A stretch of DNA of 32,891 nt from a virus (IMGVR_UViG_3300044835_000065:1-32891); one strand, 5' to 3'; positions 21,379 to 30,030 are shown, numbered from the stretch's first letter. Made by a program: numbers and translations. The notes: a model not told the origin generated them from the letters alone.

Positions 21379-21837
21379 TCATCGCTCCGGTTGTAGGGAT
21401 GTGACTGGTGTTGCAGTATGCGCCTGTTCTGGCAGGACTGCCGCAGCAGCCAGCGCAGCCGGCGAGGGTAGGTTTGTCGCTGTCGGCGAAGCGGCGGACG
21501 CTACTGCCGCAACTGCGGTGTCGACGCGCGCCGTGTCTACTGCTCGCGCCGTGGGTCCAACCGTCGCATCAGCCACGACGACACCAGCATTGTAGGCAGA
21601 CACCTTCTGCACCGCAGTGGCCGCAGCGACCCACTTCTTGTCGAGAATAGACCAGCCGATGCCAAGCAGGGAGATCGCAACGCCGCTTACCGCCGTCCAG
21701 ATCACGCCCCACGTCGCGGCATCGGTGATTCCCTTCGCCGTGGCGATGGCACCAAGGGACGCGCCGCCCGCAACCAATAAATTGCGGAGCAGTGCGGTGA
21801 GTTGCGTCTTGAGTAATGCTACGTCGTCTGGATTCAT
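21379..21837 (-). CDS. Holin-like membrane protein
   Basis: The gene encodes 152 residues; ATG 21837 overlaps the endolysin stop (ATGA). Two hydrophobic helices (LLVAGGASLGAIATAKGI and VIWTAVSGVAISLLGIGW) flank a short loop, then SILDKKW. This matches holins of the Pam3 gp28-like type. A long Ala/Val/Thr-rich C-terminal tail (about residues 70-152) is unusual for a holin. Its direct coupling to the endolysin gene is the best evidence for the lysis role. Confidence 0.7.
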   Translation of the reverse strand: MNPDDVALLKTQLTALLRNLLVAGGASLGAIATAKGITDAATWGVIWTAVSGVAISLLGIGWSILDKKWVAAATAVQKVSAYNAGVVVADATVGPTARAVDTARVDTAVAAVASAASPTATNLPSPAALAAAAVLPEQAHTATPVTSLQPER

Positions 21838-22331
21838 GGATTGCTCGCTCCGGTTATCAGTGCGCCGCCTGCCGCCGCATAGGCGTTGTAGGCGAACTGG
21901 ATGGTGCGCCTCGGCTGCGGATAGTGGCTGGCAGGAAGCGATGCCCAGATGCCAGCGCACTTGTCCATCGCCGACTGCACGTGGCCCGACTTCACATCGC
22001 CCATCGCGCCCGCTTCGGCGATCAACTCGGCCGCAGCCCGGTCCTGTGATGCGGGCGAGAAGTCCGGCAGCTTCAGCTTCGCCTTGAGTCGGTCCCATGT
22101 CGCAGCAATGAGCTGGTAACGTCCAGCAGCACTCGAATAGTTGACGACGCCGTTGGTCTGTGTGAATGGAAACTTCTGCCGCGGGTGATCTGCGAAACTG
22201 GTGAACGTGCGCCCGTGCATCGGGTAGCCGAACATGGCGTTGTATCCATCCGTGCCGGCAGTACCTTCGCACGCGGCCAGCATCGCCAGAAACGCCCGCA
22301 GATTCGTCGCCGACCCGCTGGCCGCACTCAT
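21834..22331 (-). CDS. Endolysin, lambda R-type lytic transglycosylase
   Basis: The gene encodes 165 residues. The order of motifs matches lambda R: NLRAFLAMLAACEGTAG with the catalytic Glu at 22, SFADHPRQ (45-52), SSAAGRYQLIAATWDRLK (66-83), DFSPASQDRAAAELIAEAGA (90-109), and CAGIWASLPASHYPQ (125-139). It cleaves the glycan strand of peptidoglycan by transglycosylation. No signal peptide is present, so release depends on a holin. It is coupled to the tail tube B gene before it (ATGA). Confidence 0.9.
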   Translation of the reverse strand: MSAASGSATNLRAFLAMLAACEGTAGTDGYNAMFGYPMHGRTFTSFADHPRQKFPFTQTNGVVNYSSAAGRYQLIAATWDRLKAKLKLPDFSPASQDRAAAELIAEAGAMGDVKSGHVQSAMDKCAGIWASLPASHYPQPRRTIQFAYNAYAAAGGALITGASNP

Positions 22332-24745
22332 ACGCCCGGCCGGTCGCGCACAGCGAAGGTCGGGATCAGCGCGACCACGGTCATCGGCAGCGGCTGGTCC
22401 TGCAGTACATAGACGCGCAACTGGCCCTCATAGCTGCCGGGGAAGTCGACGCGCTTGTCGCCGGTGAAAAATGGCACGTAGGTATCCATCCGGGTATGCG
22501 GGGTTCGGTAACGCAACTGTTCTAGGTGCTGCGCGTCAGGCCCGACGTAGCCGCCCACCGACTGCAGGAAGCGTGCGACGACCCATGAGGCACGCTTCAA
22601 CTTGCCAGCGCTGGTGCCGTCCGGCGTCGGGGCGGCGATCTCCATCGTTTCGAGGATGGCAGGACTGTTCAGCCCCACATGAACCGTGTAGGCCGGCCGA
22701 TCGAGTGTGATAGCACCGCCCACCACGACGCAATCGGGGTGCGGGGCGCCATCGGCCAAGACCTGCACGACTAGATTCTCCAGATGATCGAGGCCGGTGA
22801 CGGTGGCCACGGTATCGGGCGCATGCGGGTCGGCGTAACGCAGCGACGGCGTGCGCGATAGTCCGCCGTCGACGTAGAAGGCATCGAGTTCCCACAAGCT
22901 GCCGTCGTTGAGCCGATCCCAGGGCAGCGTCAGTTCGTTGCGGATGCCAGTAATCTGGCCGCCGCCCCAAGGCGTGTTCAGAACCTCTGTCTGCACCGGC
23001 TGCCCGATCCATTCAACGTGCCGGTTGTCGCCGCGCCGCACCACGAGCCACAAGTCCTCCTGCGTGCCATCGGGCGAGGCGATAGCACAGACAGACTCCA
23101 CGATGCCCCAAAGACCGCCCTCGCCGCTGGTCTGGTAGCCGAGCTTATGTCGGTGCCAGCCGGTCACATCCTGCTCGCGATTGTAGGTGAAGCCGAGTAG
23201 CACGCCGTCAGCACGAACGGACCACAGCACATGATCCGGCCGAGTAGCGAAGGTCCAGTCGAGAATGCCATCGTAGCCGTTGGGTTGCCGCGATGGTGAT
23301 ATGCCCGTCGTCTTGGTAACGTGCTCGGCAAGCACCGTCACATCGACCGACTGATACTGGCTCTGGCGAATGTCGAAGGACATTTCGCGCACCCGGCGCC
23401 CACCTTTTTCGAGGAACAGCACGGCGGCGCCGACAGTGATCGGGACGATGGCGCGCGAACCGAACAGCGACTGTCGCTGGGCGCGGACATTGGCCGGTCC
23501 CAGCGGTGCCCCATTGCTGTACTCGCCGACCGCGAATTCTCCGGATGCCGTGCCGACCAGCAACTGCGACTCGGCTTTCATCCACTCGATCTGATCTTTC
23601 TTGTCGGCAGCGATGGTCATCACGATGGCTGAGTCAGCCAGTACCTGCCCGCCCTCAAGAGCGGAGAAATTCTCGAAGTCAGCGGCCACGCTCATCCAGA
23701 TCGTCTGCCCGCGCGAGAACACCAGGCGCTCCCGGAAAAAGCACACCGACTCGGGAAAGCCGTCGTTGGCGGTCCATGCCGCCGGCGCCCAGCGATGCGT
23801 CGAGCCGCCGGGCGTGGCAGTGATGCTGTAGGGCAGGCGCTTGATGACGGTGGCGTTGACGACGCTGGTCGGCTGCGCCCCCACCAGCGAGGTAATCAGC
23901 ACCACGCCGGTTCCGTCGTCGGTGTAATCCCACTGCGCCCCAGCATCGCCATCGAAGCGACTGCCGCTCAGATGCGTCGGCTTCACATTGCCCGTCGTCA
24001 CCGGATAGGTCGCGCCCGCCAGCGATTCGTAGTTGATCGAGTTGCTGCGACGACGCACGCCAGCCGCGGCGATGACCTTGTTGAATTCCCACTGCGGCAC
24101 CAGAATCTTCGTGCCCTCCTGCAAGTAGAAATACTTGCCGACCATGCCATCAAGGAAGATGCCGGTGGACGCGCTGAGCGTGATATTGCCGGTGTCGCTG
24201 CTCGCGCTGATCTGAATCGACTCGTCGGAGTTGAGATCCTTGAACGGGCCATTCTTGGACACGCCGACCGCGTTAGCAATGAAAACGAAAGTGCCGACGC
24301 CCGTGCGCTCCAGCTTCGCGGGCGCGTACAGCGGATGCACGATGTAGAGAATGTCATTGCTCTGGATCATCTGCAGCGCGCAGGTTCCCTCGTCGGTAGT
24401 GAGGTCGGCGAGGAGGTAGGGCGTCGCGAGCTCGTAGATGCCGCCGGAACTGTTGAGGAGCTGGCCGTGGTCGGTGTAAAAGCGAATGTACCTATCACCG
24501 AACTCGCAGGTGTATTGCTCGATATTTGAGGCTTGGAACGGACGCAGCCACGCCTTGCCATTGTTCTTGGTGCTGGCGACGTAGCGGCTGCCTTGGCGAC
24601 GACGTGCGGGGCCTTGCACCAGCGGAATAAAGTTCTCCATCTGGCGACAGCCGTTTGAATACTTGCTCAAATCCGTGCGGCCTTCCAACAGGCCGCTCAT
24701 TTCCCCGGCGTTGAAGGATGTCTTAATATCGCTCGCTTGAGGCAC
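22328..24745 (-). CDS. Tail tubular protein B, T7 gp12-like
   Basis: The gene encodes 805 residues from a GTG start at 24745. The N-terminus DIKTSFNAGEMSGLLEGRTD and the block QMENFIPLVQGPARRRQGSR are hallmarks of podovirus tail nozzle proteins. The remainder is beta-rich with motifs such as PESVCFFRERLVFSRGQTIW and EWMKAESQLLVGTASGEFAV. It forms the lower tail tube and contacts the fibres. The start codon has a weak ribosome-binding site, but the next in-frame Met would lose the conserved N-terminus. Confidence 0.88.
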   Translation of the reverse strand: MPQASDIKTSFNAGEMSGLLEGRTDLSKYSNGCRQMENFIPLVQGPARRRQGSRYVASTKNNGKAWLRPFQASNIEQYTCEFGDRYIRFYTDHGQLLNSSGGIYELATPYLLADLTTDEGTCALQMIQSNDILYIVHPLYAPAKLERTGVGTFVFIANAVGVSKNGPFKDLNSDESIQISASSDTGNITLSASTGIFLDGMVGKYFYLQEGTKILVPQWEFNKVIAAAGVRRRSNSINYESLAGATYPVTTGNVKPTHLSGSRFDGDAGAQWDYTDDGTGVVLITSLVGAQPTSVVNATVIKRLPYSITATPGGSTHRWAPAAWTANDGFPESVCFFRERLVFSRGQTIWMSVAADFENFSALEGGQVLADSAIVMTIAADKKDQIEWMKAESQLLVGTASGEFAVGEYSNGAPLGPANVRAQRQSLFGSRAIVPITVGAAVLFLEKGGRRVREMSFDIRQSQYQSVDVTVLAEHVTKTTGISPSRQPNGYDGILDWTFATRPDHVLWSVRADGVLLGFTYNREQDVTGWHRHKLGYQTSGEGGLWGIVESVCAIASPDGTQEDLWLVVRRGDNRHVEWIGQPVQTEVLNTPWGGGQITGIRNELTLPWDRLNDGSLWELDAFYVDGGLSRTPSLRYADPHAPDTVATVTGLDHLENLVVQVLADGAPHPDCVVVGGAITLDRPAYTVHVGLNSPAILETMEIAAPTPDGTSAGKLKRASWVVARFLQSVGGYVGPDAQHLEQLRYRTPHTRMDTYVPFFTGDKRVDFPGSYEGQLRVYVLQDQPLPMTVVALIPTFAVRDRPGV

Positions 24746-24779
24746 GATGGTTACACGTGAAACGTCGGCACGATCTTAC

Positions 24780-25388
24780 TCACAGCCGAGACATTTCCCA
24801 AGAGCTAGACGCTATCGGCACAGGGGGCAATTCGAGCGCGTTGGCGCGGGCAGCTTGGGCCAATACAGCCTTGAATTCCTTGCCCGCGAGTTCTTTGAGC
24901 GTGTCACTCTGCGTGAGCGTGTTCGATATTTCGACCGCCAACTTGCAAGCCATAGCTTCATCGAACAGGCTGTCCCACAGCGTCGTGTCGGTCACGCGGC
25001 GCACGTATCTGATATCCAGCGGCCCCGTATTGACGTAGATCGCAGACAGCAGCATGCGCCCCTCGATACGGTACTCGGCATCGGGCGCGTTGATATAGTT
25101 CGCCAAATTGAGCCCAACGTAACAATCCCCTACCTGCACCAGCCGCAGCAAGTCGGCGGGCAATTGGTACTGGACTTTGTACTGAAAAAGCGGAACGGAA
25201 ATGAGCGCGGCGAGTTGTGCACTGGCTAGAGAAAAACTCCAGATATGACTGCGCAGCATCGCGTCACGCACGCGCGGAAATGCCTCCTTCAGTGCCCGCG
25301 CAGCCTTGCTCTCATCATCGAAGTCGATGACGAACCCCGCGCCTAATTTGGCCAGAGCGGAATTGCCGATCGCGACCATCGAGAGCAT
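24780..25388 (-). CDS. Tail tubular protein A, T7 gp11-like
   Basis: The gene encodes 202 residues. It opens IGNSALAKLGAGFVIDFDDE and SKAARALKEAFPRVRDAMLR, then YQLPADLLRLVQV, the typical pattern of the tail gatekeeper that caps the portal. The helical C-terminus DEAMACKLAVEISNTLTQSD also fits. ATG 25388 was used; Met 4 is an alternative. A 34-bp gap separates it from tail tube B. Confidence 0.85.
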   Translation of the reverse strand: MLSMVAIGNSALAKLGAGFVIDFDDESKAARALKEAFPRVRDAMLRSHIWSFSLASAQLAALISVPLFQYKVQYQLPADLLRLVQVGDCYVGLNLANYINAPDAEYRIEGRMLLSAIYVNTGPLDIRYVRRVTDTTLWDSLFDEAMACKLAVEISNTLTQSDTLKELAGKEFKAVLAQAARANALELPPVPIASSSWEMSRL

Positions 25389-25404
25389 TAGTCAGTTCTC
25401 GGAA

Positions 25405-25692
25405 TTACGTCGGGTCAAAGTTTGCTGGGGGAGCAACAGCGTCGGTCGCAGCCTTTACCGCAACCTGCTGCTCCTGCTGCCAAACCAGTGAGCGCAGGGT
25501 GTCGATGACGAACTGTTTTACCTCGGCGGGCGTGGCCGGGCGTGGCACACCAGGAACAAGCGGCGTGACGACCTTGCCTTGTGCATCAAGCACGGCCGGC
25601 GTATCAGGAGTCCGCAGGTTCCGCGCGTTGCCTAGTGCGGCCTGTGCGCGAGCCAGCATTTGCGGGGTGAAGGTCAAAACTACGTCGGTCAT
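25405..25692 (-). CDS. Hypothetical protein of the tail region
   Basis: The gene encodes 95 residues; ATG 25692 follows a strong AAGGAG. It has a helical N-terminus (PQMLARAQAALGNARNLRT), a Pro-rich linker, and a C-terminal amphipathic helix (VKQFVIDTLRSLVWQQEQQV). No family is recognised; its place between the collagen-like protein and gp11 suggests a minor virion or assembly role. Confidence 0.65.
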   Translation of the reverse strand: MTDVVLTFTPQMLARAQAALGNARNLRTPDTPAVLDAQGKVVTPLVPGVPRPATPAEVKQFVIDTLRSLVWQQEQQVAVKAATDAVAPPANFDPT

Positions 25693-25776
25693 GTTGCGCT
25701 CCTTGCGGTCGGTGTTAGGCTGGGTCGCGTCACCCTCCCGTTACTGACGCAAGCACCGAATTTTCTGTGACATGGA

Positions 25777-27180
25777 CTAACCATAAAGCCAACTTGCCCC
25801 ATCGCTGTAAACCGGAACCTTGTTTGATCCACCGCCGGACACTGCGAGACCGAGGCCAAGGACCAGCGTCGTGCTGGCGTCGGTGACGAATGCGGTAGCA
25901 CCCGCGCCTGATGTAGCAGCCGATGGCAGCCCCGCCACAGTGAAACTGCCCAACTTAATCGTGCCGCTCGCGGTCAGGTTGGTCATGCTCAGTGCCCCCG
26001 CAAACGTCGCCAGCTTCGTCGAATCAATCGTCAGCGCCGCCGCCAAACTGTTCTGGCTCGTCCCCGTAGTCCCCGCAGGCGCTACCCGAACGATGAACGA
26101 GCCGCCTGCGCCGGTGCCTGTGCCGACTGGCGCGTCTATTGTGAGGTTGGGTGCACTGGTATTTGAGGTGCCCGAGGCGACACTTTGAGCAGTAAGCGTT
26201 TGTGCGACTGGACTGGCCGCCGCTGCTGCGCCGAGTTGGAGGGTGGCGGATACAGGGACGCTAAGAAAGGTTGTAATCGAGTTGCTATTGTTCATCAACT
26301 GAAAATTGCCATCAGCCGATGATCCAAATGCGGAGCGATTCGCCCAGTAGAATTGCCCTGTATTGGCGATGCGAACCCCGCCGCCATCAACAAGCAGTGT
26401 TGCTGCTGGAAGGACCACGTTACCGGTCTTAACTACTGCCAGCATCTCTGTTGTACCGGATGCGCCGCCGTTCACTGAAAGAATGCGTGTATTGGCATCA
26501 GTCGCTGTAACTGTGGCTGCGATGTTGACGAAATTTGTCAGTCCTGTTCCGTTCAGTGTTCCGCTGATTGCCACCGCGCCGATTGTGTTCGTTGACGTTA
26601 CGGACGCTCCAGAGATATTGAGAGCGAGACTGTTTGCGGCTGGAGTAATGGCCGCCGTCCCCGTCACCGCCAGCGCATTACTACCTATCGTTGCGCCGCC
26701 GATGGCTAGGCTCGTTCCTGTGGCGACTCCGAGAACGGGGGTGGTGAGGGTCTGAATCCCCGTCCACGTCTGCGCATTGGCGAGCAGTGACGCATAAGGC
26801 AGGTCGGTCGCCACGATGTACCAGATGCCGCCGGATGCCTTGTACTGCAGCACCAGCGATTCGCCGTTCAGCGTGATGACGCGCGAGGTCGAGCCCGAGG
26901 TGCGATTGATGGTGTCGGTGCCGCCGCAGGCGACGGTGACGGTATTGGTGCCGCCGCGGATGACCTGCTTGACACCTACCTGCGTGGTATCAGCGGGCGC
27001 GGTAGGCAGCGTGATGGTGACGTTGCCGCTGGTCGTATCCACCGGCACAAAGTCGTTGGCGACCGCGTTGTAGGCGCTGGTCTTGACGGCGGTCGGCTGT
27101 AGCACGATGCCCGAGGCACCGGCCGCGCCAGCAGCACCCGTCGCCCCGGTGGCGCCGGTCAGCGGAAAGCCCCAACTCAC
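25777..27180 (-). CDS. Collagen-like fibre or decoration protein
   Basis: The gene encodes 467 residues from GTG 27180, overlapping the previous stop (GTGA). Residues about 8-24 are a short collagen-like stretch of Gly-X-Y triplets (GATGATGAAGAAGASG). A beta-rich domain of about 100 residues follows (VPVDTTSGNVTITLPTAPAD), then a long Ala/Thr/Ser/Gly-rich shaft, and the ending SGGGSNKVPVYSDGASWLYG, which is common at the C-terminus of phage tail or head fibre proteins. It is probably a trimeric accessory fibre. Confidence 0.7.
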   Translation of the reverse strand: MSWGFPLTGATGATGAAGAAGASGIVLQPTAVKTSAYNAVANDFVPVDTTSGNVTITLPTAPADTTQVGVKQVIRGGTNTVTVACGGTDTINRTSGSTSRVITLNGESLVLQYKASGGIWYIVATDLPYASLLANAQTWTGIQTLTTPVLGVATGTSLAIGGATIGSNALAVTGTAAITPAANSLALNISGASVTSTNTIGAVAISGTLNGTGLTNFVNIAATVTATDANTRILSVNGGASGTTEMLAVVKTGNVVLPAATLLVDGGGVRIANTGQFYWANRSAFGSSADGNFQLMNNSNSITTFLSVPVSATLQLGAAAAASPVAQTLTAQSVASGTSNTSAPNLTIDAPVGTGTGAGGSFIVRVAPAGTTGTSQNSLAAALTIDSTKLATFAGALSMTNLTASGTIKLGSFTVAGLPSAATSGAGATAFVTDASTTLVLGLGLAVSGGGSNKVPVYSDGASWLYG

Positions 27181-27464
27181 GGCAGCGCTCGCACGACGGT
27201 GGCGTACATGCCCGAGGGTGGACCCCCAGCGACGAGGGCGCGAATAGTGCAGGGCGGCAGATAGAAGTTGCCGCCCCCAGCCGCGGTCACGGTGCAGTCG
27301 GCGCTGACCGCGACGTAGGTCGTGCCGTCAGGCATCAGCACCTGCAGGGTGACGGTCGAGCCGGAAAACGTCCCGGCGGCGAAGAACGAACCGAAGCCGC
27401 CCGGATATGGCGTAGCGGCCCCGGTCGCCGTGGCATTCGACAACAGGTCAAGACGCAGACTCAT
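27177..27464 (-). CDS. Small beta-rich virion protein
   Basis: The gene encodes 95 residues; ATG 27464 follows GAGGGG. Strands such as STVTLQVLMPDGTTYVAVSA and the ending PPSGMYATVVRALP suggest an Ig-like or jelly-roll fold like phage decoration proteins. The stop overlaps the start of the collagen-like gene. No family name is certain. Confidence 0.65.
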   Translation of the reverse strand: MSLRLDLLSNATATGAATPYPGGFGSFFAAGTFSGSTVTLQVLMPDGTTYVAVSADCTVTAAGGGNFYLPPCTIRALVAGGPPSGMYATVVRALP

Positions 27465-27474
27465 GGGCGACCCC

Positions 27475-27666
27475 TCAGGCCGGCGGCCAGATATTGCGGA
27501 TCAGGTAGTTCTCGATCTTTTCCAGCGCCAGGATCACATCTTCCTTCGACAGGATCTTGGCGAGGTCGACGGTCAGTTCGATGCCGGTCGTCGTGCCCGA
27601 TCCCGCAGCATCGACAATCTGGTACTCGTTCTGACCGAGGTCGTAGGAGTACTTGCGCGTGGCCAT
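27475..27666 (-). CDS. Small hypothetical protein
   Basis: The gene encodes 63 residues; ATG 27666 shares a base with the previous stop (TGATG). It begins MATRKYSYDLGQNEYQIVDA and ends with a helix (EDVILALEKIENYLIRNIW). It is packed in the head-protein run; its role is unknown. Confidence 0.65.
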   Translation of the reverse strand: MATRKYSYDLGQNEYQIVDAAGSGTTTGIELTVDLAKILSKEDVILALEKIENYLIRNIWPPA

Positions 27667-28097
27667 CAGCCATTGCTCCAGTAGGTGTCGATCACCAGGG
27701 TGCCCGAGGCCGGCATGGTTGCCGCGGCGATGGTGATGAACACGGTGGCGTCCGAGGTGATGGGCGCTGCCGCTCCCGCCTGCACGGCAAGGCCGAACAG
27801 GAGCGGCGTGTTGGTCGCCGTCTGCACCGCCGCCGCGTAGTAGCGGCCGGTCGCGCCGGTGACGCCCACGGCAATCGTGGAGCTGCCGAGCGAGGTGTCG
27901 GTGTTGATGATTCCGAAGGCAAACATGCTGCCGGCGGGGACGACCGCGACGACAATCGTGTCCGAGGTCGTCTGCGAGGCCAGCGTGATCGTCGCGCGGT
28001 AGCGACGCAGGCGGGCGCCGTAGCCTTTGGTCGCATCGGCCTTGATCGGCGGGGTGGCGGCGATGCTCGCCAGTTCGGTGCTGTAGAAAACGGTCAT
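27666..28097 (-). CDS. Probable head decoration or head protein
   Basis: The gene encodes 143 residues; ATG 28097 follows AAGGAG. It is beta-rich and hydrophobic (TIVVAVVPAGSMFAFGIINT, then STIAVGVTGATGRYYAAAVQ). It is the first gene after the major capsid protein, a usual place for a decoration protein, and its fold pattern fits. No family name is certain. Confidence 0.62.
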   Translation of the reverse strand: MTVFYSTELASIAATPPIKADATKGYGARLRRYRATITLASQTTSDTIVVAVVPAGSMFAFGIINTDTSLGSSTIAVGVTGATGRYYAAAVQTATNTPLLFGLAVQAGAAAPITSDATVFITIAAATMPASGTLVIDTYWSNG

Positions 28098-28106
28098 GGC
28101 GGCTCC

Positions 28107-29015
28107 TTAGTCCAGGCTGGCGATCTGCACGACTTTTTTCTCCTGCAGGCGCGTCGCGCCGTAGGTCGCCGTGATGTAGACCTGCCACGAATTGCGCTTG
28201 TCCGGGCGGCGGTCGATCGACGTCGTCACGTCGTTCCAGATGCCGAGCTTCATGCCCGACTTCGCCCACATCGGCGAGTAGCGCGTGCCGCTGATGTCGT
28301 TGACCGCGGACGAATCGTAGGCCGTGGTATCGGTGTACTCCACCTGCACGAAGTTCACGCCCATGAAACGGGAGATCGCGCCGTCGACCAGCACCGGCTT
28401 GCTGTTGTAGTCGAGGCTGATCATCTGCGCCTCGTTCAGCAGGTTGTCGCTGTCGGCGGAATTGATGACCATGTAAATCGGGTCGGTTTCGAAGTCGACG
28501 CCGTTGGCCTGCAGGATTTTCTTGCCGGCGCGCAGCTTGCTGATGTTGAGGCCGGTGGCCGCAGCGCCGCCCACGGTAGAGGCGACTTTCTGCCCGGCCG
28601 GAAAAGTGGTGCTGGTGGTGCCGTTCTCGCCGGTCATGCTGGTGGCGTAGAAGGCAGCGAGGATCACATCATCTTGCGCCCGTCGCATCGTTTCCACGCC
28701 GTTCATCACGTAGGGGCTCTGCGGGTCGATCAGCATGCGCAGGCGGTCCTGATTGTCGATCAGGTCGGCCCAGTCGAAGTCGGTGGGATAGGCCCAGCGC
28801 GCGTCGGACGGGGTGCTGATGAGGGGAGTGTCGGAGTGGCGGGCGAGGTTCTTGACCGGCTTGACGGGTCCGAACTGCTCGACCACTTTCGCGCCCTTGC
28901 CGTAGAAGTTCTCGACCATGACGTAGGGAGCGAGCTTGCCGCCCTTTTGTTGCAGCAGCATTTCGACGTTCGTCGTGTACTGCTGGACGAATGCACTGGT
29001 GATCTGGAATGACAT
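28107..29015 (-). CDS. Major capsid protein
   Basis: The gene encodes 302 residues; ATG 29015 follows TTTGGAGG. It fits the capsid family of the BPP-1-like podoviruses (HK97-type fold): MSFQITSAFVQQYTTNVEML at the N-terminus, then SDARWAYPTDFDWADLIDNQ, then IYMVINSADSDNLLNEAQMI, and near the C-terminus KLGIWNDVTTSIDRRPDKRN. The strong ribosome-binding site and 111-bp leader fit high expression. It is separated from the scaffold gene by the opposite-strand cassette. Confidence 0.86.
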   Translation of the reverse strand: MSFQITSAFVQQYTTNVEMLLQQKGGKLAPYVMVENFYGKGAKVVEQFGPVKPVKNLARHSDTPLISTPSDARWAYPTDFDWADLIDNQDRLRMLIDPQSPYVMNGVETMRRAQDDVILAAFYATSMTGENGTTSTTFPAGQKVASTVGGAAATGLNISKLRAGKKILQANGVDFETDPIYMVINSADSDNLLNEAQMISLDYNSKPVLVDGAISRFMGVNFVQVEYTDTTAYDSSAVNDISGTRYSPMWAKSGMKLGIWNDVTTSIDRRPDKRNSWQVYITATYGATRLQEKKVVQIASLD

Positions 29016-29077
29016 AGCGCCTCCAAAGCAAGAATAAAAACTTCCTGTTTCGAAGGCTTGCCACTACTGACGCGGAG

Positions 29078-29103
29078 GCAGTGAGCCCTACCCGCAGTGA
29101 GCC
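29078..29103. repeat. Two direct copies of GCAGTGAGCC in the capsid leader
   Basis: GCAGTGAGCC occurs at 29078-29087 and 29094-29103, a 16-bp period, in the gap between the capsid gene and the next gene upstream. It could be a late-promoter activator site or part of the untranslated leader. The rest of the gap (29016-29126) holds the capsid ribosome-binding site and no recognised terminator. Confidence 0.45.
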
Positions 29104-29126
29104 ATTCTCGCGTTGAGCGTTGCGCG

Positions 29127-29327
29127 TTACGCCTGGTCTTTCCCAGCGTCCCCGGAGGCGATTACAGCCTTGCCCGGCTTCGGAAACTCAACGGTCTGAC
29201 GACCATCTGCTTCCAACCTGACGTATGACTCCAGTTCCATCGCGAACGCAACAACTTGCTCGGGAGTGAGACCGGGCCGGCACGTCAATCTCAACAATTC
29301 TATACGCACTTCATAAAGTTCGTTCAT
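29127..29327 (-). CDS. Small hypothetical protein at the cassette border
   Basis: The gene encodes 66 residues. ATG 29327 has GGAAAG at good spacing; the longer frame from 29366 would run through the promoter repeats and is less likely. The protein has a helix-turn-helix-like part (RLTCRPGLTPEQVVAFAMEL) and a basic tail (PKPGKAVIASGDAGKDQA). It diverges from the 202-residue gene of the cassette, so it may belong to that unit as a small partner, or just to the late operon. Confidence 0.5.
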   Translation of the reverse strand: MNELYEVRIELLRLTCRPGLTPEQVVAFAMELESYVRLEADGRQTVEFPKPGKAVIASGDAGKDQA

Positions 29328-29340
29328 TTTTTTCTTTCCA

Positions 29341-29369
29341 TTTGACACGCTATGCCAATTTGACATAGC
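29341..29369 (+). promoter_or_regulatory. Divergent promoter and operator candidate of the cassette
   Basis: TTTGACA occurs twice, at 29341-29347 and 29359-29365, exactly 18 bp apart. The first TTGACA is a consensus -35 with TAGCAT (29366-29371) as a possible -10 at 18 bp. An inverted repeat GCTATG-N9-CATAGC spans 29349-29369. The layout suits a regulated promoter driving the 202-residue gene to the right. A further direct repeat, GCCGTGGCA at 29381-29389 and 29394-29402, precedes the ribosome-binding site. Confidence 0.5.
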
Positions 29370-29421
29370 ATCCTATTTAAGCCGTGGCATTCCGCCGTGG
29401 CAGCACTGGAGGTACTGAGGC

Positions 29422-30030
29422 ATGAGTAAGGTCGAGGCAATCAGAAAGACGGAGCCAACCAACGGCGGAGCCGAAACGATCTCAGCGAGCGAGCCGTACA
29501 GCGTTGTCGTCGCGCTCGAAGGTTCGGCGGATTTTCTCTTTCATCGCTGGAATGCGGAAGCGGTGGATACGAAGGCGAAAGCCGCCAAAAACAGCGTCGC
29601 CAAGAAAACGGATGACATTGAGTCCTACGTGTATCGGGATGACGCGGGTCGGCTGTGCATCCCCGGCGAGTATCTCCGGCAGGCGATTATTCACGCAGCG
29701 AAGTTTCGGCAAGACCCGCGCTCGCCGCGAAAGAGCGCGATGGATCTGTACAAGGCGGGCGTCGTGTCCCTGACCGCGCTGGCATCGCTCGGGAAGGTGA
29801 ATTGGGACTACGAGGACAAGAGGCGCGTAGTGATCCAACGCAGCGGCGTGAATCGCACGCGACCGGCCATGAAGGTTGGCTGGAAGGCGGAATTTCAATT
29901 GATGGTGATGCTGCCGGAATACATCGCCCGCGCCGATCTGCAAGACGTGATCGGCAACGCGGGCAGGTTGATCGGCCTCGGCGATTTTCGGCCGACGTAT
30001 GGTCGGTTCAACATCGTAAAGTTTGAATGA
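29422..30030 (+). CDS. Unknown phage protein, cassette core (RWN / DFRPTYGRF type)
   Basis: The gene encodes 202 residues; ATG 29422 follows GGAGG (29408-29412). It lies on the strand opposite to the late operon. Recognisable blocks are FLFHRWNAEAVDTKAKAAKN (38-57), RLCIPGEYLRQAIIHAAKFR (77-96), QDPRSPRKSAMDLYKAGVVS (97-116), RVVIQRSGVNRTRPAMKVGW (135-154) and the ending IGLGDFRPTYGRFNIVKFE. I recall similar unannotated phage proteins but no assigned function. The Gly-rich GDFRPTYGRF end and the PGEYLRQAI helix are loosely like nucleic-acid-binding RAMP or Cas7 folds; that is a guess. A repeat array and an HTH gene follow it directly. Confidence 0.7.
   Translation: MSKVEAIRKTEPTNGGAETISASEPYSVVVALEGSADFLFHRWNAEAVDTKAKAAKNSVAKKTDDIESYVYRDDAGRLCIPGEYLRQAIIHAAKFRQDPRSPRKSAMDLYKAGVVSLTALASLGKVNWDYEDKRRVVIQRSGVNRTRPAMKVGWKAEFQLMVMLPEYIARADLQDVIGNAGRLIGLGDFRPTYGRFNIVKFE

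Noticed and set aside
29127-29366. Longer start for the 66-residue gene, at 29366
   Set aside because: It would run through the repeat-rich promoter and lacks a ribosome-binding site, while ATG 29327 has GGAAAG.
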